From a bacterium (lineage in GTDB: Bacteria > Chloroflexota > Dormibacteria > UBA8260 > Bog-877), in the NCBI GenBank assembly GCA_021791345.1, contig JAJYWT010000098.1, positions 1 to 45,086 on the forward strand: a stretch of DNA of 45,086 nt. Reading direction: 5' to 3'. Both the position numbers and the translations under genes were made by a program. A model generated the notes under the pieces. That model ran no database searches and was not told the origin of the DNA. It saw nothing but the letters and a program-made list of their open reading frames with translations. Shown piece after piece: positions 1 through 7,877 of the stretch. Position 1 is the first letter of the stretch. Each line of letters opens with the position of its first letter.

Positions 1-2
1 TC

Positions 3-1154
3 AGCTCGGGGGTGGACACGCTCCACTTCTCGGTCCGCGGGGAGCTCCAGGAGGGGCTCCTGGTCTTCCTGGAGGCGCTGAAGCGGGAGGCGCAAACCTC
101 GAAGGAGCTCCAGGTGGTCACCTGGGGGGAGCAGTCCCTCTCGGTGGCTCTCCGCCCGCATGGCTGGAGAAGCTACCCCTTCTGGGCCAGCTCACCCAAC
201 ATAGAGGTGGCGATCGGGGCACCATCCCCCTTCCCGCCGGTATTCGTTCAGACACACTCCGCATACCTCCACTCCCGGGGGGCGGACCAGGCGGTGGCCG
301 AGATCTCGGACTGGCTGGCCGCGAACGTGATGCGTGACGAGTCCCAGCTCGGGATCTCCCGGATGGACCTCTACTGCGACCTCCAGGGATGGTCTCCGGT
401 CATCGAGGACTTCGACCGCTTCCACTGCCGTGGGGTACGCCGGCGGGCCTACTCGATGCCGGCGCAGGACCAGGCCCATCTCAGAGGCCGCCGGCCGAGT
501 GGCTTCGTCTTCGGGGGCGGTGACCTGATGGCCCGATGCTACGACAAGACCCTCGAGCTCCGGGTGCGTGGGTCCGAGTGGTCCAAGGCGATCTGGAAGG
601 ACTGGGACCAGGAGCAGCCGGTCTGGCGGGTGGAGTTCCAGTTCCGCCGCCGCTCCCTGGTGTCACTGGGGTGCTCCACTCCGTCTGCGGCCCTGGCCGC
701 CCGTCAGGAGCTGTGGCGCTACGCGACCCAGTGGCTCTCCCTCCGGGTTCCGACCGCGGACTCCAACCGCGCCCGCTGGCCCGAGGCTCCAGAGTGGGAG
801 GTGATCCGGGAGGCCGAGATCGGCTCGCCAACGTCTCCGCTGGTGCGGGACCTGGTCCGCTCGGCGGACGAACTTCGGATCATCCGGGGGCTGGTGGGCT
901 ACGCCTCCAGCCTCGCCGCTCTGGGCAGCGCCCACGGCGTGGGAGCCGCGCTGCGGCGCACCGTGCCAGGAGTCTCCGACTACCTGGAGCGGCGAGGTGA
1001 GACCTTCACCGACATCGTCCAGCGGAAGCGCCGGCAGCTGATGGAAGTGGTGGACGATCCCGCCCCGGCAACCGCGAGCTGCCCAGTAGCCCGTCCAGCG
1101 GCCCACGCCGGAACCACGGCGCGCGAAGTTGGCCCGCATGAGCGGGAAGCGTGA
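3..1154 (+). CDS. Rep_trans-like replication initiator, 5' end outside the window
   Basis: Probable rolling-circle type replication initiator of an integrated plasmid-like element. The family signature is visible as an Arg-x-Asp strand (SRMDLYCDLQGW, about residues 118-129 from this frame), then a YDKTLE motif and a WRVEFQFRR strand. The frame is open to the window edge and reads SSGVDTLHFSVRGEL before and across the first GTG at 12. Because SSGVDTL looks like coding sequence, I think the true start lies upstream and the entry is partial. The Pro/Ala-rich last 30 residues are probably disordered. Its TGA overlaps the next start as GTGA, so translation is coupled to the 54-aa gene and then the excisionase-like gene. 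The Rep-small-Xis order recalls the Rep-Xis order of actinobacterial integrative elements of the pSAM2 type. The family is assigned by eye, and the catalytic Tyr was not fixed. Confidence 0.7.
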   Translation, partial: SSGVDTLHFSVRGELQEGLLVFLEALKREAQTSKELQVVTWGEQSLSVALRPHGWRSYPFWASSPNIEVAIGAPSPFPPVFVQTHSAYLHSRGADQAVAEISDWLAANVMRDESQLGISRMDLYCDLQGWSPVIEDFDRFHCRGVRRRAYSMPAQDQAHLRGRRPSGFVFGGGDLMARCYDKTLELRVRGSEWSKAIWKDWDQEQPVWRVEFQFRRRSLVSLGCSTPSAALAARQELWRYATQWLSLRVPTADSNRARWPEAPEWEVIREAEIGSPTSPLVRDLVRSADELRIIRGLVGYASSLAALGSAHGVGAALRRTVPGVSDYLERRGETFTDIVQRKRRQLMEVVDDPAPATASCPVARPAAHAGTTAREVGPHEREA

Positions 1155-1315
1155 GCGCGCTGCCGCCCCTGGACCGACTCGGCCTAGCCATGGCTCCGAA
1201 TACTCGGGACGTCGGCGACCTCTTCAACGCCGCCATCAGTACTGTGGTGGCGGGGCAGGGGATCTCTTTGCACGCGCTCCTCTGGCACGCTCTTGTAGTG
1301 GGGCTGGCTCCGTGA
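1151..1315 (+). CDS. 54-aa protein between Rep and Xis
   Basis: Small gene starting at GTG and ending TGA. It overlaps the Rep stop (GTGA at 1151-1154) and the Xis start (GTGA at 1312-1315), so it exactly fills the gap between them. The product begins VSALPPLDRLGLAM and has a hydrophobic C-terminal half (GISLHALLWHALVVGLAP) that could be one amphipathic or membrane helix. I do not recognise the family. The argument for a real gene is positional: two perfect stop/start overlaps in one short frame are unlikely by chance. No ribosome site is needed if translation is coupled. A minor alternative is that the frame is accidental and Xis starts further upstream in its own frame. Confidence 0.55.
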   Translation: MSALPPLDRLGLAMAPNTRDVGDLFNAAISTVVAGQGISLHALLWHALVVGLAP

Positions 1316-1518
1316 GGAACGCCGGTGGATTGAGGGTCGCGGATGAGGCGCTCTGGACGGTCCAGGATCTGCAGGAGTACCTCAGGGTGGGGCGGACCCT
1401 CGCGTGGTCGTTGATCGCCCGAGGTGAGATCCCAGTCGTGCGGGTGGGGCGTGCCGTTCGCCTCCGGCCGGTCGACGTGCGCGCCTGGACAGCCCGCCAG
1501 GCAGGGCTGCCGGAGTAA
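1312..1518 (+). CDS. Excisionase-family DNA-binding protein (HTH_17/MerR-like)
   Basis: A 68-aa protein dominated by a winged helix-turn-helix of the excisionase type. The pattern is LWTVQDLQEYLRVGRT, then a recognition helix WSLIARGEIPVVRVG, then the wing residues RAVRLRPVDVRAW, which are diagnostic of this small family. Such proteins direct excision of integrative elements or plasmids, usually together with a tyrosine integrase. The frame is open back to an ATG at 1129, but the GTG at 1312 overlaps the previous stop and begins just before the domain, so I chose it. No integrase follows, although this is where one is usually found in pSAM2-like elements. The repeat array and tRNA come next instead. 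Confidence 0.8.
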   Translation: MRNAGGLRVADEALWTVQDLQEYLRVGRTLAWSLIARGEIPVVRVGRAVRLRPVDVRAWTARQAGLPE

Positions 1519-1837
1519 TACCTATCGCTGACCATCGTGCGAGTGATGGCCGCCGGAGATCCTCCTCAAGAGCTTCGGCACCTAGGACGAAGTCATCCGG
1601 CCTATCCCCACACGGGGCCGCGCCCTCTCACGGACGTTTCCTGACGGCTTGCCGGAAGTCGCTCGTTACCGCGTCGCCGCCCCGTCTCGTTCCCCCCTCG
1701 GGACCGCGCGGTACTGACTAACTCACCTCCCGCCGTATTGACTAGCGAAGTGCCCCGTCTACTGACTAATCTACTGACTAACGCGCGGACGCGACCGAAC
1801 CTTGGCGGTATCTAGCGGCACTCCGTGAGATCAAAAG
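1519..1837. other. Non-coding end of the integrated element
   Basis: About 320 bp without a gene between the excisionase-like gene and the tRNA 3' end. It holds an 18-bp hairpin-like inverted repeat (CCATC, 8-bp loop, GATGG at 1532-1549) and the phased TAYTGACTAR repeats at 1712-1781. Lying directly against the tRNA 3' end, it is the expected place for an integrase/excisionase binding region and an att site. The other copy of the att core should lie beyond the left edge of the window. Base composition around the repeats is less GC-rich than in the flanking genes. Confidence 0.55.
1712..1781 (+). repeat. Four phased TAYTGACTAR direct repeats
   Basis: Four 10-bp copies begin at 1712 (TACTGACTAA), 1736 (TATTGACTAG), 1760 (TACTGACTAA) and 1772 (TACTGACTAA). 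The start-to-start distances are 24, 24 and 12 bp, all multiples of 12, so the sites fall on roughly the same helical face. This arrangement is typical of binding sites for a cooperative DNA-binding protein: Rep iterons, or integrase arm-type/excisionase sites. The two GC-rich positions at 1724 and 1748 that would complete the ladder are not copies. The function is inferred from position. Confidence 0.7.
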
Positions 1838-1914
1838 TGGTCGGCCCGGTGGGACTTGAACCCACGACCTGAGCTTTATAAGAGCCCTGCTCTAACCAAC
1901 TGAGCTACGGGCCG
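1838..1914 (-). tRNA. tRNA-Ile(UAU), CCA encoded
   Basis: A full cloverleaf is readable on the minus strand. The acceptor is CGGCCCG paired with CGGGCCG, the D stem GCTC/GAGC, the anticodon stem GGGCT/AGCTC with loop CTTATAA, and the T arm GTGGG-TTCAAGT-CCCAC, with discriminator A and a genomic CCA. The anticodon TAT (positions 1880-1878) decodes AUA. Most bacteria read AUA with a CAU anticodon modified to lysidine, so an unmodified-looking UAU isoleucine tRNA is uncommon. The 3' end points at the integrated element, consistent with use as its attachment site while the tRNA remains intact. Confidence 0.93.
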
Positions 1915-1957
1915 TCCCAGGCAAGAATAGGCTCAACTGCAGCCGTGGGGTCCTAGA

Positions 1958-2923
1958 ATGGAGGCGGTGCCGCGGATCGACCAAGGCGTCTGGCTCGACG
2001 CGCAATACCGTGACAGCCGGAATCTGGCGAGCCGCCAGCGGCTGCACCAGGTGGCCTCGACGGCGAAGACCCCCTGGCAGAGGTTCGTGTTTCAGCGTCT
2101 GCTGGTAGCCGGCTGCCGGGGCCCCGTTCTGGAGGTGGGCTGCGGCCCGGCCCAACTTTGGACGGAAAACGCCGACCGGATCCCTGCGGGGTGGCGGATC
2201 ACCCTCACTGACCGATCCGCCGGGATGGTCACCGCCGCGAGAGCTGCCACCAGCGCCCTTGACGCGTCGATCCACGTCCAGGGCGCTGAGGTCACCGCCC
2301 TCCCCTTCGCGGACGGCTCCTTCCACCTGGTGATCGCCAACCATATGCTCTACCACGTCGCCCAACGCCAGCTGGGCCTGGCTGAGATCGCCCGGGTTCT
2401 TGCCCCCGGGGGTGCGCTGGTGGCGGCGACCAACGGGCCGGCCCACATGGCCGAACTGCATGACCTTCTCCAGCGGGTGGGTCTGCGCGCTGAGGCGGCC
2501 CGCGCCTCCTCCGGCTTCGACCTCGTGAATGGGCCAGGCCAGCTCAAACCTTGGTTCACGGCCATCCGAGTGATCCGCCACCGCAACCAGCTTCGGGTTG
2601 CGGATCCCTCGCTGGTGGTCGACTATGTCCGGTCGCTGGGCGGGGGAGAGCTCCCGGCGGGCGCTGAAGCCGAGATCCGCGGGCGGGTCGCGGGCACGGT
2701 GGCCGAACGCGGTTGCTTCTCGATCCGCCCTGAGTCCGGGCTGATAGTGGCGAAACGCCGGCGGCGATTGCCCAGCCGCCATAGGGCGGCCAGCTCAGCG
2801 CTGGGGGACCACCAGGTTCACCTGGCGATCCGGGACCACGAACACCTTGGTTGGGGTGCTGCCATCGAGCAGTTCCTGGATGCGCTTCGATCCCAGGGCC
2901 CGGCGCCGAAGCTCGTCCTCTGA
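1958..2923 (+). CDS. Class I SAM-dependent methyltransferase
   Basis: Rossmann-fold methyltransferase of unknown substrate. Motif I VLEVGCGPAQLW lies near residue 58, the motif II acid is in ITLTDRS, a post-motif LPFADGSFHLVIANHML near 115 is of the UbiE/Methyltransf_11 type, and RVLAPGGALVAAT follows. The family-like part ends around GLIVAKRRRR (about residue 267). The final ~50 residues are read through the 3' end of leuS on the opposite strand, a 129-bp tail-to-tail overlap, and look like run-through rather than a domain. The start is the ATG shortly after the tRNA gene. Nothing nearby indicates the substrate. Confidence 0.8.
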   Translation: MEAVPRIDQGVWLDAQYRDSRNLASRQRLHQVASTAKTPWQRFVFQRLLVAGCRGPVLEVGCGPAQLWTENADRIPAGWRITLTDRSAGMVTAARAATSALDASIHVQGAEVTALPFADGSFHLVIANHMLYHVAQRQLGLAEIARVLAPGGALVAATNGPAHMAELHDLLQRVGLRAEAARASSGFDLVNGPGQLKPWFTAIRVIRHRNQLRVADPSLVVDYVRSLGGGELPAGAEAEIRGRVAGTVAERGCFSIRPESGLIVAKRRRRLPSRHRAASSALGDHQVHLAIRDHEHLGWGAAIEQFLDALRSQGPAPKLVL

Positions 2924-5212
2924 GAGCCCGGGAGGGACGTCCATCTGGTCTCGCTTCCTGCCGTTGATGGAGATGACCACCACCACCTGATCCCGGGTGA
3001 GCATGTTCTGGTCGACGGTGGGCCAGGGCTGCTGGTGCACCGAGTAGGGGTTTCCCAGCCTCTCCCAAATCTCCTCCGCCGCATGGGGACAGAAAGGGGC
3101 CAGCAGCAGTGCCAATGTCTCCATGGCCGGTCGAGGCACTGGCGGGGCGGCCGCCTGGAGGTGCTTGACGAAGGTCATCATCGCGGCGATGGCGGTGTTG
3201 TACTTCAATTCCGGAGTGTCCCGGGTGACATCGCGGATGCAGCGATTCCGGGCCCGCGCCAATTCCAGTGGCTCGACTTCCGCAGTCCCCGGTGCCTCCA
3301 CCTGTGCGAGCAGGCGGAATACGTGGTTCAGGAACCGCTGGGGGCCATTGATGCCGGTGTCGCGAAAGTCCCCGCCCTCCGAGAACGGTCCCATGGCAAG
3401 CAGGTAAAGCCGAAAGGCATCCGCGCCGAATCGCTCGATGTACTCGTCCGGCACCACCACATTGCCGCGTGACTTGGACATCTTGGCGCCGTCCTTGGTG
3501 ATCATGCCGTGCGCCCGAAAGCGCTTGAACGGCTCGTCGAAGTCAAGCCAGCCGAGGTCATGGAGCGCCATGGCGATGAAGCGGGAGTAGAGCAGGTGCA
3601 GCACCGCGTGCTCATTGCCCCCGATGTAGGTGTCGACCGGTAGCCAACGCCGGGTGAGCGCGCGGTCGAAGGCGACATCGTCGCGGTCCGCTGACGGGTA
3701 ACGCAGGTAGTACCAGGCGCTGTCGAGGAAGTTGTCGGAGACATCGGTCTCGCGCTTGGCGGGTCCCCCGCAAACCGGACAGGTGGTGTTGTAGAAATCC
3801 GGGTCGCGTGCCAGTGGGGACTCGCCCGTCCCCAGCGGTCGGAAGTCGTCGATGTGGGGGAGCAGCACCGGCAGCTCCGACTCGGGAACCGGGACCGCCC
3901 CGTGGACCGGGCAGTGGATGGCGGGAATCGGTGGCCCCCAGTAACGCTGCCGCGAGATGCCCCAGTCCCGCAACTTGTAGGTGATCTGGCGTTGCCCCAG
4001 TCCCTGCTCGGTGAGCGCCGCGACCACCATCTCCCGAGCCGGATCCGGCGCTCCCAGGCCGTCGAACGGACCGCTGTTGATGAGGGTGCCCGAGCCGCTG
4101 TGAGCGCCGTCCCGGGACTCCCCGGTGACGACCGGGATGATGGGGAGCTCAAACGCAGTGGCGAACGCGTGGTCGCGCTGATCATGGGCAGGAACCGCCA
4201 TGATCGCCCCGGTGCCGTAGTCGGAGAGCACGTACTCGGCCGTGAAGAGCGGGATCTCCGCGCCGGTCAGGGGATGGCGGGCGTTGCGTCCCAGCGCGAG
4301 GCCCTGGGGTTGGTCGCTGTCGCTGCGCACCCCCGCGATGCGCCGACGCGCCGCCTCGGCGACGTAGTCGGCAACGGCGGCCCGCCGCTCGGGTGACGCG
4401 AGGGAGAGGGTACGCGGGTGATTGGGTGCCAGCACCATGAAGGTGGCACCGAAGATGGTGTCCGGCCGGGTGGTGAAAACTCGCAGCGGCTCCTGCCCCT
4501 CGATGGGGAAGTCGATGTGTGCCCCTTCGCTGCGGCCGATCCAGTGCCGCTGCAGGAGCTTGGTGCTCTCAGACCAATCCAGCCAGTCCAGGTTCGCCAA
4601 CAGCTTGTCGGTGTAGGCGGAGATGCGCAGGAACCACTGCTCCAGCTCCCGCTCGACGACCAATGTTCCGCAGCGCTCGCAGGTCCCGTCCCCCATCACC
4701 TGCTCATCGGCCAGCACCGTGAGGTCGGTGGGGCACCACTTGACGTTGCGCCGAGCCCGGTAGGCGAGTCCGCCCTTCCACAGCTGCAAGAACAGCCACT
4801 GGGTCCAGCGGTAGTAGCGTGGATCGGTGGTGGCGACCGTCTTGCTCCAGTCGAATTGCCCGCCCAGCCGCTCCAGCTGTCGGCGGAAGTTGGCCACATT
4901 GCCGGCGATCAGGTCGGCGGGATGCCGGTTCACCTTGAGGGCGAAGTTCTCACTGTGAATCCCGAAGGCGTCGAACCCCATCGGTTCGAACACCTGGTGG
5001 CCCTGCATGCGCTGGAAGCGACCGTGGGCATCGGCTCCGGCGAAGGCGTACATGTTGCCCACGTGCAGCCCTTCCGCCGAGGGATAGGGGAACATCATGA
5101 GGTTGTAGTACGGATTTGGAGCGGTCAGCAGGTCAGGCTCATAGATGTGGCTCCCCTGCCAGCGCTGGCGCCACTTCATCTCCAGGGCAGCGTGATCGTA
5201 TTCAGAGGGCAT
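2795..5212 (-). CDS. leuS: Leucine--tRNA ligase
   Basis: Cytoplasmic class I synthetase that charges tRNA-Leu. The HIGH-type motif HVGN is at residues 50-53, the CP1 editing-domain TRPDT at 248-252 and KMSKS at 577-581. Cys pairs that may bind zinc are present (CERCG and CPVCGG). The 805-aa length is normal for bacterial LeuRS. The frame is open further upstream, but the start at MPSEYDHAALEMKW is the usual N-terminus, and the 50 extra residues before it look non-coding. No T-box leader (no AGGGTGGNACCGCG-like sequence) was seen upstream. The 3' end overlaps the convergent methyltransferase. Confidence 0.97.
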   Translation of the reverse strand: MPSEYDHAALEMKWRQRWQGSHIYEPDLLTAPNPYYNLMMFPYPSAEGLHVGNMYAFAGADAHGRFQRMQGHQVFEPMGFDAFGIHSENFALKVNRHPADLIAGNVANFRRQLERLGGQFDWSKTVATTDPRYYRWTQWLFLQLWKGGLAYRARRNVKWCPTDLTVLADEQVMGDGTCERCGTLVVERELEQWFLRISAYTDKLLANLDWLDWSESTKLLQRHWIGRSEGAHIDFPIEGQEPLRVFTTRPDTIFGATFMVLAPNHPRTLSLASPERRAAVADYVAEAARRRIAGVRSDSDQPQGLALGRNARHPLTGAEIPLFTAEYVLSDYGTGAIMAVPAHDQRDHAFATAFELPIIPVVTGESRDGAHSGSGTLINSGPFDGLGAPDPAREMVVAALTEQGLGQRQITYKLRDWGISRQRYWGPPIPAIHCPVHGAVPVPESELPVLLPHIDDFRPLGTGESPLARDPDFYNTTCPVCGGPAKRETDVSDNFLDSAWYYLRYPSADRDDVAFDRALTRRWLPVDTYIGGNEHAVLHLLYSRFIAMALHDLGWLDFDEPFKRFRAHGMITKDGAKMSKSRGNVVVPDEYIERFGADAFRLYLLAMGPFSEGGDFRDTGINGPQRFLNHVFRLLAQVEAPGTAEVEPLELARARNRCIRDVTRDTPELKYNTAIAAMMTFVKHLQAAAPPVPRPAMETLALLLAPFCPHAAEEIWERLGNPYSVHQQPWPTVDQNMLTRDQVVVVISINGRKRDQMDVPPGLSEDELRRRALGSKRIQELLDGSTPTKVFVVPDRQVNLVVPQR

Positions 5213-5349
5213 CGTGGGATTTGATGATAGTGGCCGGAGTTGGCGGGACTGTTCGTCTATACTCCGGGACTCCGGACCTGCGGTCGCCAGCGGTGATGGG
5301 ATGCCGGCGGTGACCTCGCCGTCGGCCCAGGGGCAGAGGAGGAGAGTTC

Positions 5350-6024
5350 GTGGCTGAGGCACAGGCCCAAGAGGGGAGTCGCCCCCAGCGCCGACCCCGC
5401 TCGAGGGCCAGAGTCAAACGCCAGCAGCGGCGCGGCGGCCTGGGGTGGGGGCTGTCGCGGGGAGTGTTTGGGCTGTTCGCGTTGGTGGCCCTGGGTCTGC
5501 TCGCAGCGGGCCTGCTGGCGGCGCGGTTCACGATCTTTGCCAGCAACGGCCCTCCTGCCCACCGGGCCGCGCGGCTCGCCCCCTCAACGACCCCTGCCGC
5601 ATCTGTCCCGATCGGAAGTCCTGTGGACGGCACCATCCTGGCGGTCTCGGTGGCGCAGAGTCTGATTGGGATTCAGCCCGCCTCCGGCCCACCGGTCGAG
5701 GCCACGGTCACCGCCACTTCCAAGCTGACCCGAGGCGGCCGGCCGGCGACCCTGGGCAGCCTCATCCCAGGCGAGGCCGTGATCGTCACCTTCGCGGTGG
5801 GTCCCCACCAGACCCTGGTCGTGGCTGAGCTCCAGGACATCGAGTCGGTGCCCACCAACACCCCGAGCCCCAGCTACTCAGCCTACGCTCCACCGCCCTA
5901 CTACCCGTCCTCGGCTCCGACGCCCAAGCACAAGAAGGATCACAAGTCGAAGCTCACCCCGCCTCCGATAGGGCCGTCCGCGCCCCCGCCCCCCTCCCCG
6001 TCCAGCGCTCCCTCCCCAGGCTGA
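5350..6024 (+). CDS. Membrane-anchored extracytoplasmic protein, Pro-rich tail
   Basis: The start is GTG behind a strong GGAGGAG site. The product has a basic cytoplasmic N-terminus (to about residue 30), one transmembrane helix (GVFGLFALVALGLLAAGLLAA), and an exported domain of about 90 residues with alternating strands (DGTILAVSV, VEATVTATSKL, GEAVIVTFAV, TLVVAELQDIE). That pattern resembles the small beta-barrel DUF5666-type domains, but this is only a resemblance. The last 60 residues are a Pro/Ser/Tyr- and Lys-rich low-complexity tail, possibly wall-associated. The gene is divergent from leuS and convergent with the PHP gene. Function unknown. Confidence 0.7.
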   Translation: MAEAQAQEGSRPQRRPRSRARVKRQQRRGGLGWGLSRGVFGLFALVALGLLAAGLLAARFTIFASNGPPAHRAARLAPSTTPAASVPIGSPVDGTILAVSVAQSLIGIQPASGPPVEATVTATSKLTRGGRPATLGSLIPGEAVIVTFAVGPHQTLVVAELQDIESVPTNTPSPSYSAYAPPPYYPSSAPTPKHKKDHKSKLTPPPIGPSAPPPPSPSSAPSPG

Positions 6025-6055
6025 GGGGCGGTCGAGCCCCTACGGAGCACCCGGA

Positions 6056-6745
6056 TCAGGGCGCCGGGATGGGGACGGTGATCTCGATGCCGTTGCGGGC
6101 GAGGATCTCCAGGGGGGCGCGCTGAGACACCCGAAGGATCTCCTCGATGTCCAGTCCGCTGCCCTGCAGCAGCTGTCGCTGTCGCTCGGAGGTCAAAAGG
6201 GCCTCAGGCCGATGGGCATCCGAATCGAGGACCAGCTTGGCGCCGACCAGGGCCGCGATCTTGGCCACGTGTCCGTTGGTCATTCCATGCAGACCGGCCG
6301 CACTGATCTCCAGGTGGATGCCCTGTTCCCGGGCCGCTTCCGCAGCTTCCTCCGTGATCAGCCCGGGGTGGCCCAGGATGTCCACGTCACGACAGCGGGC
6401 GGCGGCGAGGTTCAGCCCTGGCTGGGGGAAGTCCCCGATGGTCTCGCCGTGGACCACCACGAGCCGGGCGCCCAGGGAGCGCGCCCGGGCCGCGACCCGA
6501 GCGACGCGATCCGGAGCGACTCGGGTCACCTCCACTGCGGGGACAGCGGGGAGGTCCAGCTCACGGGTCACCTGCAGACACGCCGCCACGATCTCTGGGA
6601 CCCGGCGTTCAACGGTCGCCTCATCCACGTGGTCGCTGCAGACGTAGGCGGAGTACCCGTTCTGCTGGCAGCGCCGGGCCATCTCCATCGGAGCTGCATG
6701 GCCATCGGAAATCGAGGTGTGGGTGTGGAAGTCAAAGAGGGCCAT
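6056..6745 (-). CDS. PHP-domain phosphoesterase (histidinol-phosphatase-like)
   Basis: A metal-dependent hydrolase of the PHP superfamily, 229 aa. Metal-binding motifs are visible in order: HTHTSISDG at residues 7-15, CSDHVDE near 36, a Glu in PAVEVTRV, VVHGE near 98, DILGHPG near 123 and DSDAH near 175. The short length matches stand-alone PHP proteins related to histidinol phosphatase. In this subgroup the substrate is often not histidinol phosphate, and no his genes are nearby. Start ATG with a GGAGCC stretch upstream. Downstream in the same direction as the ppx gene, with a 163-bp gap. Confidence 0.82.
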   Translation of the reverse strand: MALFDFHTHTSISDGHAAPMEMARRCQQNGYSAYVCSDHVDEATVERRVPEIVAACLQVTRELDLPAVPAVEVTRVAPDRVARVAARARSLGARLVVVHGETIGDFPQPGLNLAAARCRDVDILGHPGLITEEAAEAAREQGIHLEISAAGLHGMTNGHVAKIAALVGAKLVLDSDAHRPEALLTSERQRQLLQGSGLDIEEILRVSQRAPLEILARNGIEITVPIPAP

Positions 6746-6908
6746 GGCTCCAGCTTAGACCAAGGGGAGCGATCCCCGGTCGCCCGGCCCCATCGAGCCC
6801 GCCGCGGCACGGGCGAGTGCCGGCTTCCTGGGCGGCTGCGGCCGAACGGGCCCGGAGGCGACAGGACACCCCTCAGCCCCCGCCATGACCCGGGATCGCC
6901 TGACCTTC

Positions 6909-7877
6909 TCAGCCGGTGCGGGTAGGGCGTCGAGTGCGGGAAGCCGCCACCGCCAGGACCACCCCGTCGCGCAGCCCGCGCTCCGTCACCGTGACCCCTT
7001 CGCCCTGATAGCGCTCCAGCAGCCCCGAGAGGATGATCAGGCCCCCAGCCATCAGTCTGGCCCGGCGCCCGCTGAGGCCGGTTTCCGACGCCAGCTGGTC
7101 GCTGGGGCGAGTGAGGACCAACTCCAGGGCCTGAGCGATCTGGCTGCGCGTGAGAAATTGCCAGGCCGCGCCGACCTCGGGCCGGAGCGCATCACCGTCC
7201 TCTTCGGAGGCCGGGGGTCGCAGCCGGAGTACTACCGGGACGTTGGAGGCCGTGCCCCCGGTGGCCAGCAGATGGATGAAGGGGTCGGCCCGCGGAGCTC
7301 CCTCCAGCATCATCGACACGCGGGCGGCCGCGTGCGCCTGCTGCTGGCTGGTGGGCGGATCAGCGGCCCCCACCATGGTCAGCAGCTGGTCGGAACCCAG
7401 CTTGAGGCTCACCCCCTGCTGGGGGCGCGTGCCCACTCCGCGAACCACCTCGGTGCTGCCCCCGCCCACATCCGCCACGATCGCGGGCTCTCCGGCCTGC
7501 ACCTTGAAGGCGGTGGCGCCGAGGTAGCTCAGGCGGGCCTCCGCCTCCCCGGTCAGGATCCGGAGCGTCCGCCCCGTCGCCTCCTGAACCGAAGCCACCA
7601 GCTGCTGGGAGTCGGCACAGTTGCGCACCGCCTCGGTGGCCACCATTCCGATCGCTTCCGCGCCGTCATCTCTGGCCATCTCCACCATCGCCCGCACCGA
7701 CTCGGTCACCGTGGCCGTGAGGACCTCACCCAGCCGTCCCCGAGCCGCGACCTCATGGCCAAGGTTGACCATCTCCACATGGTGCAGCCTTCTCGTCAGC
7801 CCCTCCGGCTCGAGCGACGCCACCAGCAGATGGATGGTGTTGGAGCCGACGTCAATCGCGGCCAGGCGCTGGCTCAG
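6909..7877 (-). CDS. Ppx/GppA-family phosphatase, probable CTG start
   Basis: An exopolyphosphatase or pppGpp-phosphohydrolase-type enzyme of the ASKHA fold. The N-terminal phosphate-binding strand AAIDVGSNTIHLLV is encoded upstream of the first conventional start codon (GTG at 7823), so starting there would remove the catalytic motif. The only fitting start is CTG at 7877, which overlaps the TGA of the upstream gene as CTGA. That start gives a 322-aa protein beginning LSQRLAAIDVGSNT. Further motifs are a Glu in MVATEAVRN, GEAEARLSYLG, VADVGGGSTEV and LATGGTASN. The length equals the single-domain Ppx/GppA core. It is translationally coupled to the Rieske-like gene. Which substrate it prefers cannot be told from the sequence. 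Confidence 0.85.
   Translation of the reverse strand: MSQRLAAIDVGSNTIHLLVASLEPEGLTRRLHHVEMVNLGHEVAARGRLGEVLTATVTESVRAMVEMARDDGAEAIGMVATEAVRNCADSQQLVASVQEATGRTLRILTGEAEARLSYLGATAFKVQAGEPAIVADVGGGSTEVVRGVGTRPQQGVSLKLGSDQLLTMVGAADPPTSQQQAHAAARVSMMLEGAPRADPFIHLLATGGTASNVPVVLRLRPPASEEDGDALRPEVGAAWQFLTRSQIAQALELVLTRPSDQLASETGLSGRRARLMAGGLIILSGLLERYQGEGVTVTERGLRDGVVLAVAASRTRRPTRTG

Noticed and set aside
5213..5349. Possible T-box leader for leuS
   Set aside because: No AGGGTGGNACCGCG-like or antiterminator sequence can be found on the minus strand.
5213..5362. 50-residue N-terminal extension of LeuRS
   Set aside because: The family starts at MPSEYDHAALEMKW; the extension has no homologous features and lies over the upstream promoter area of the divergent gene.
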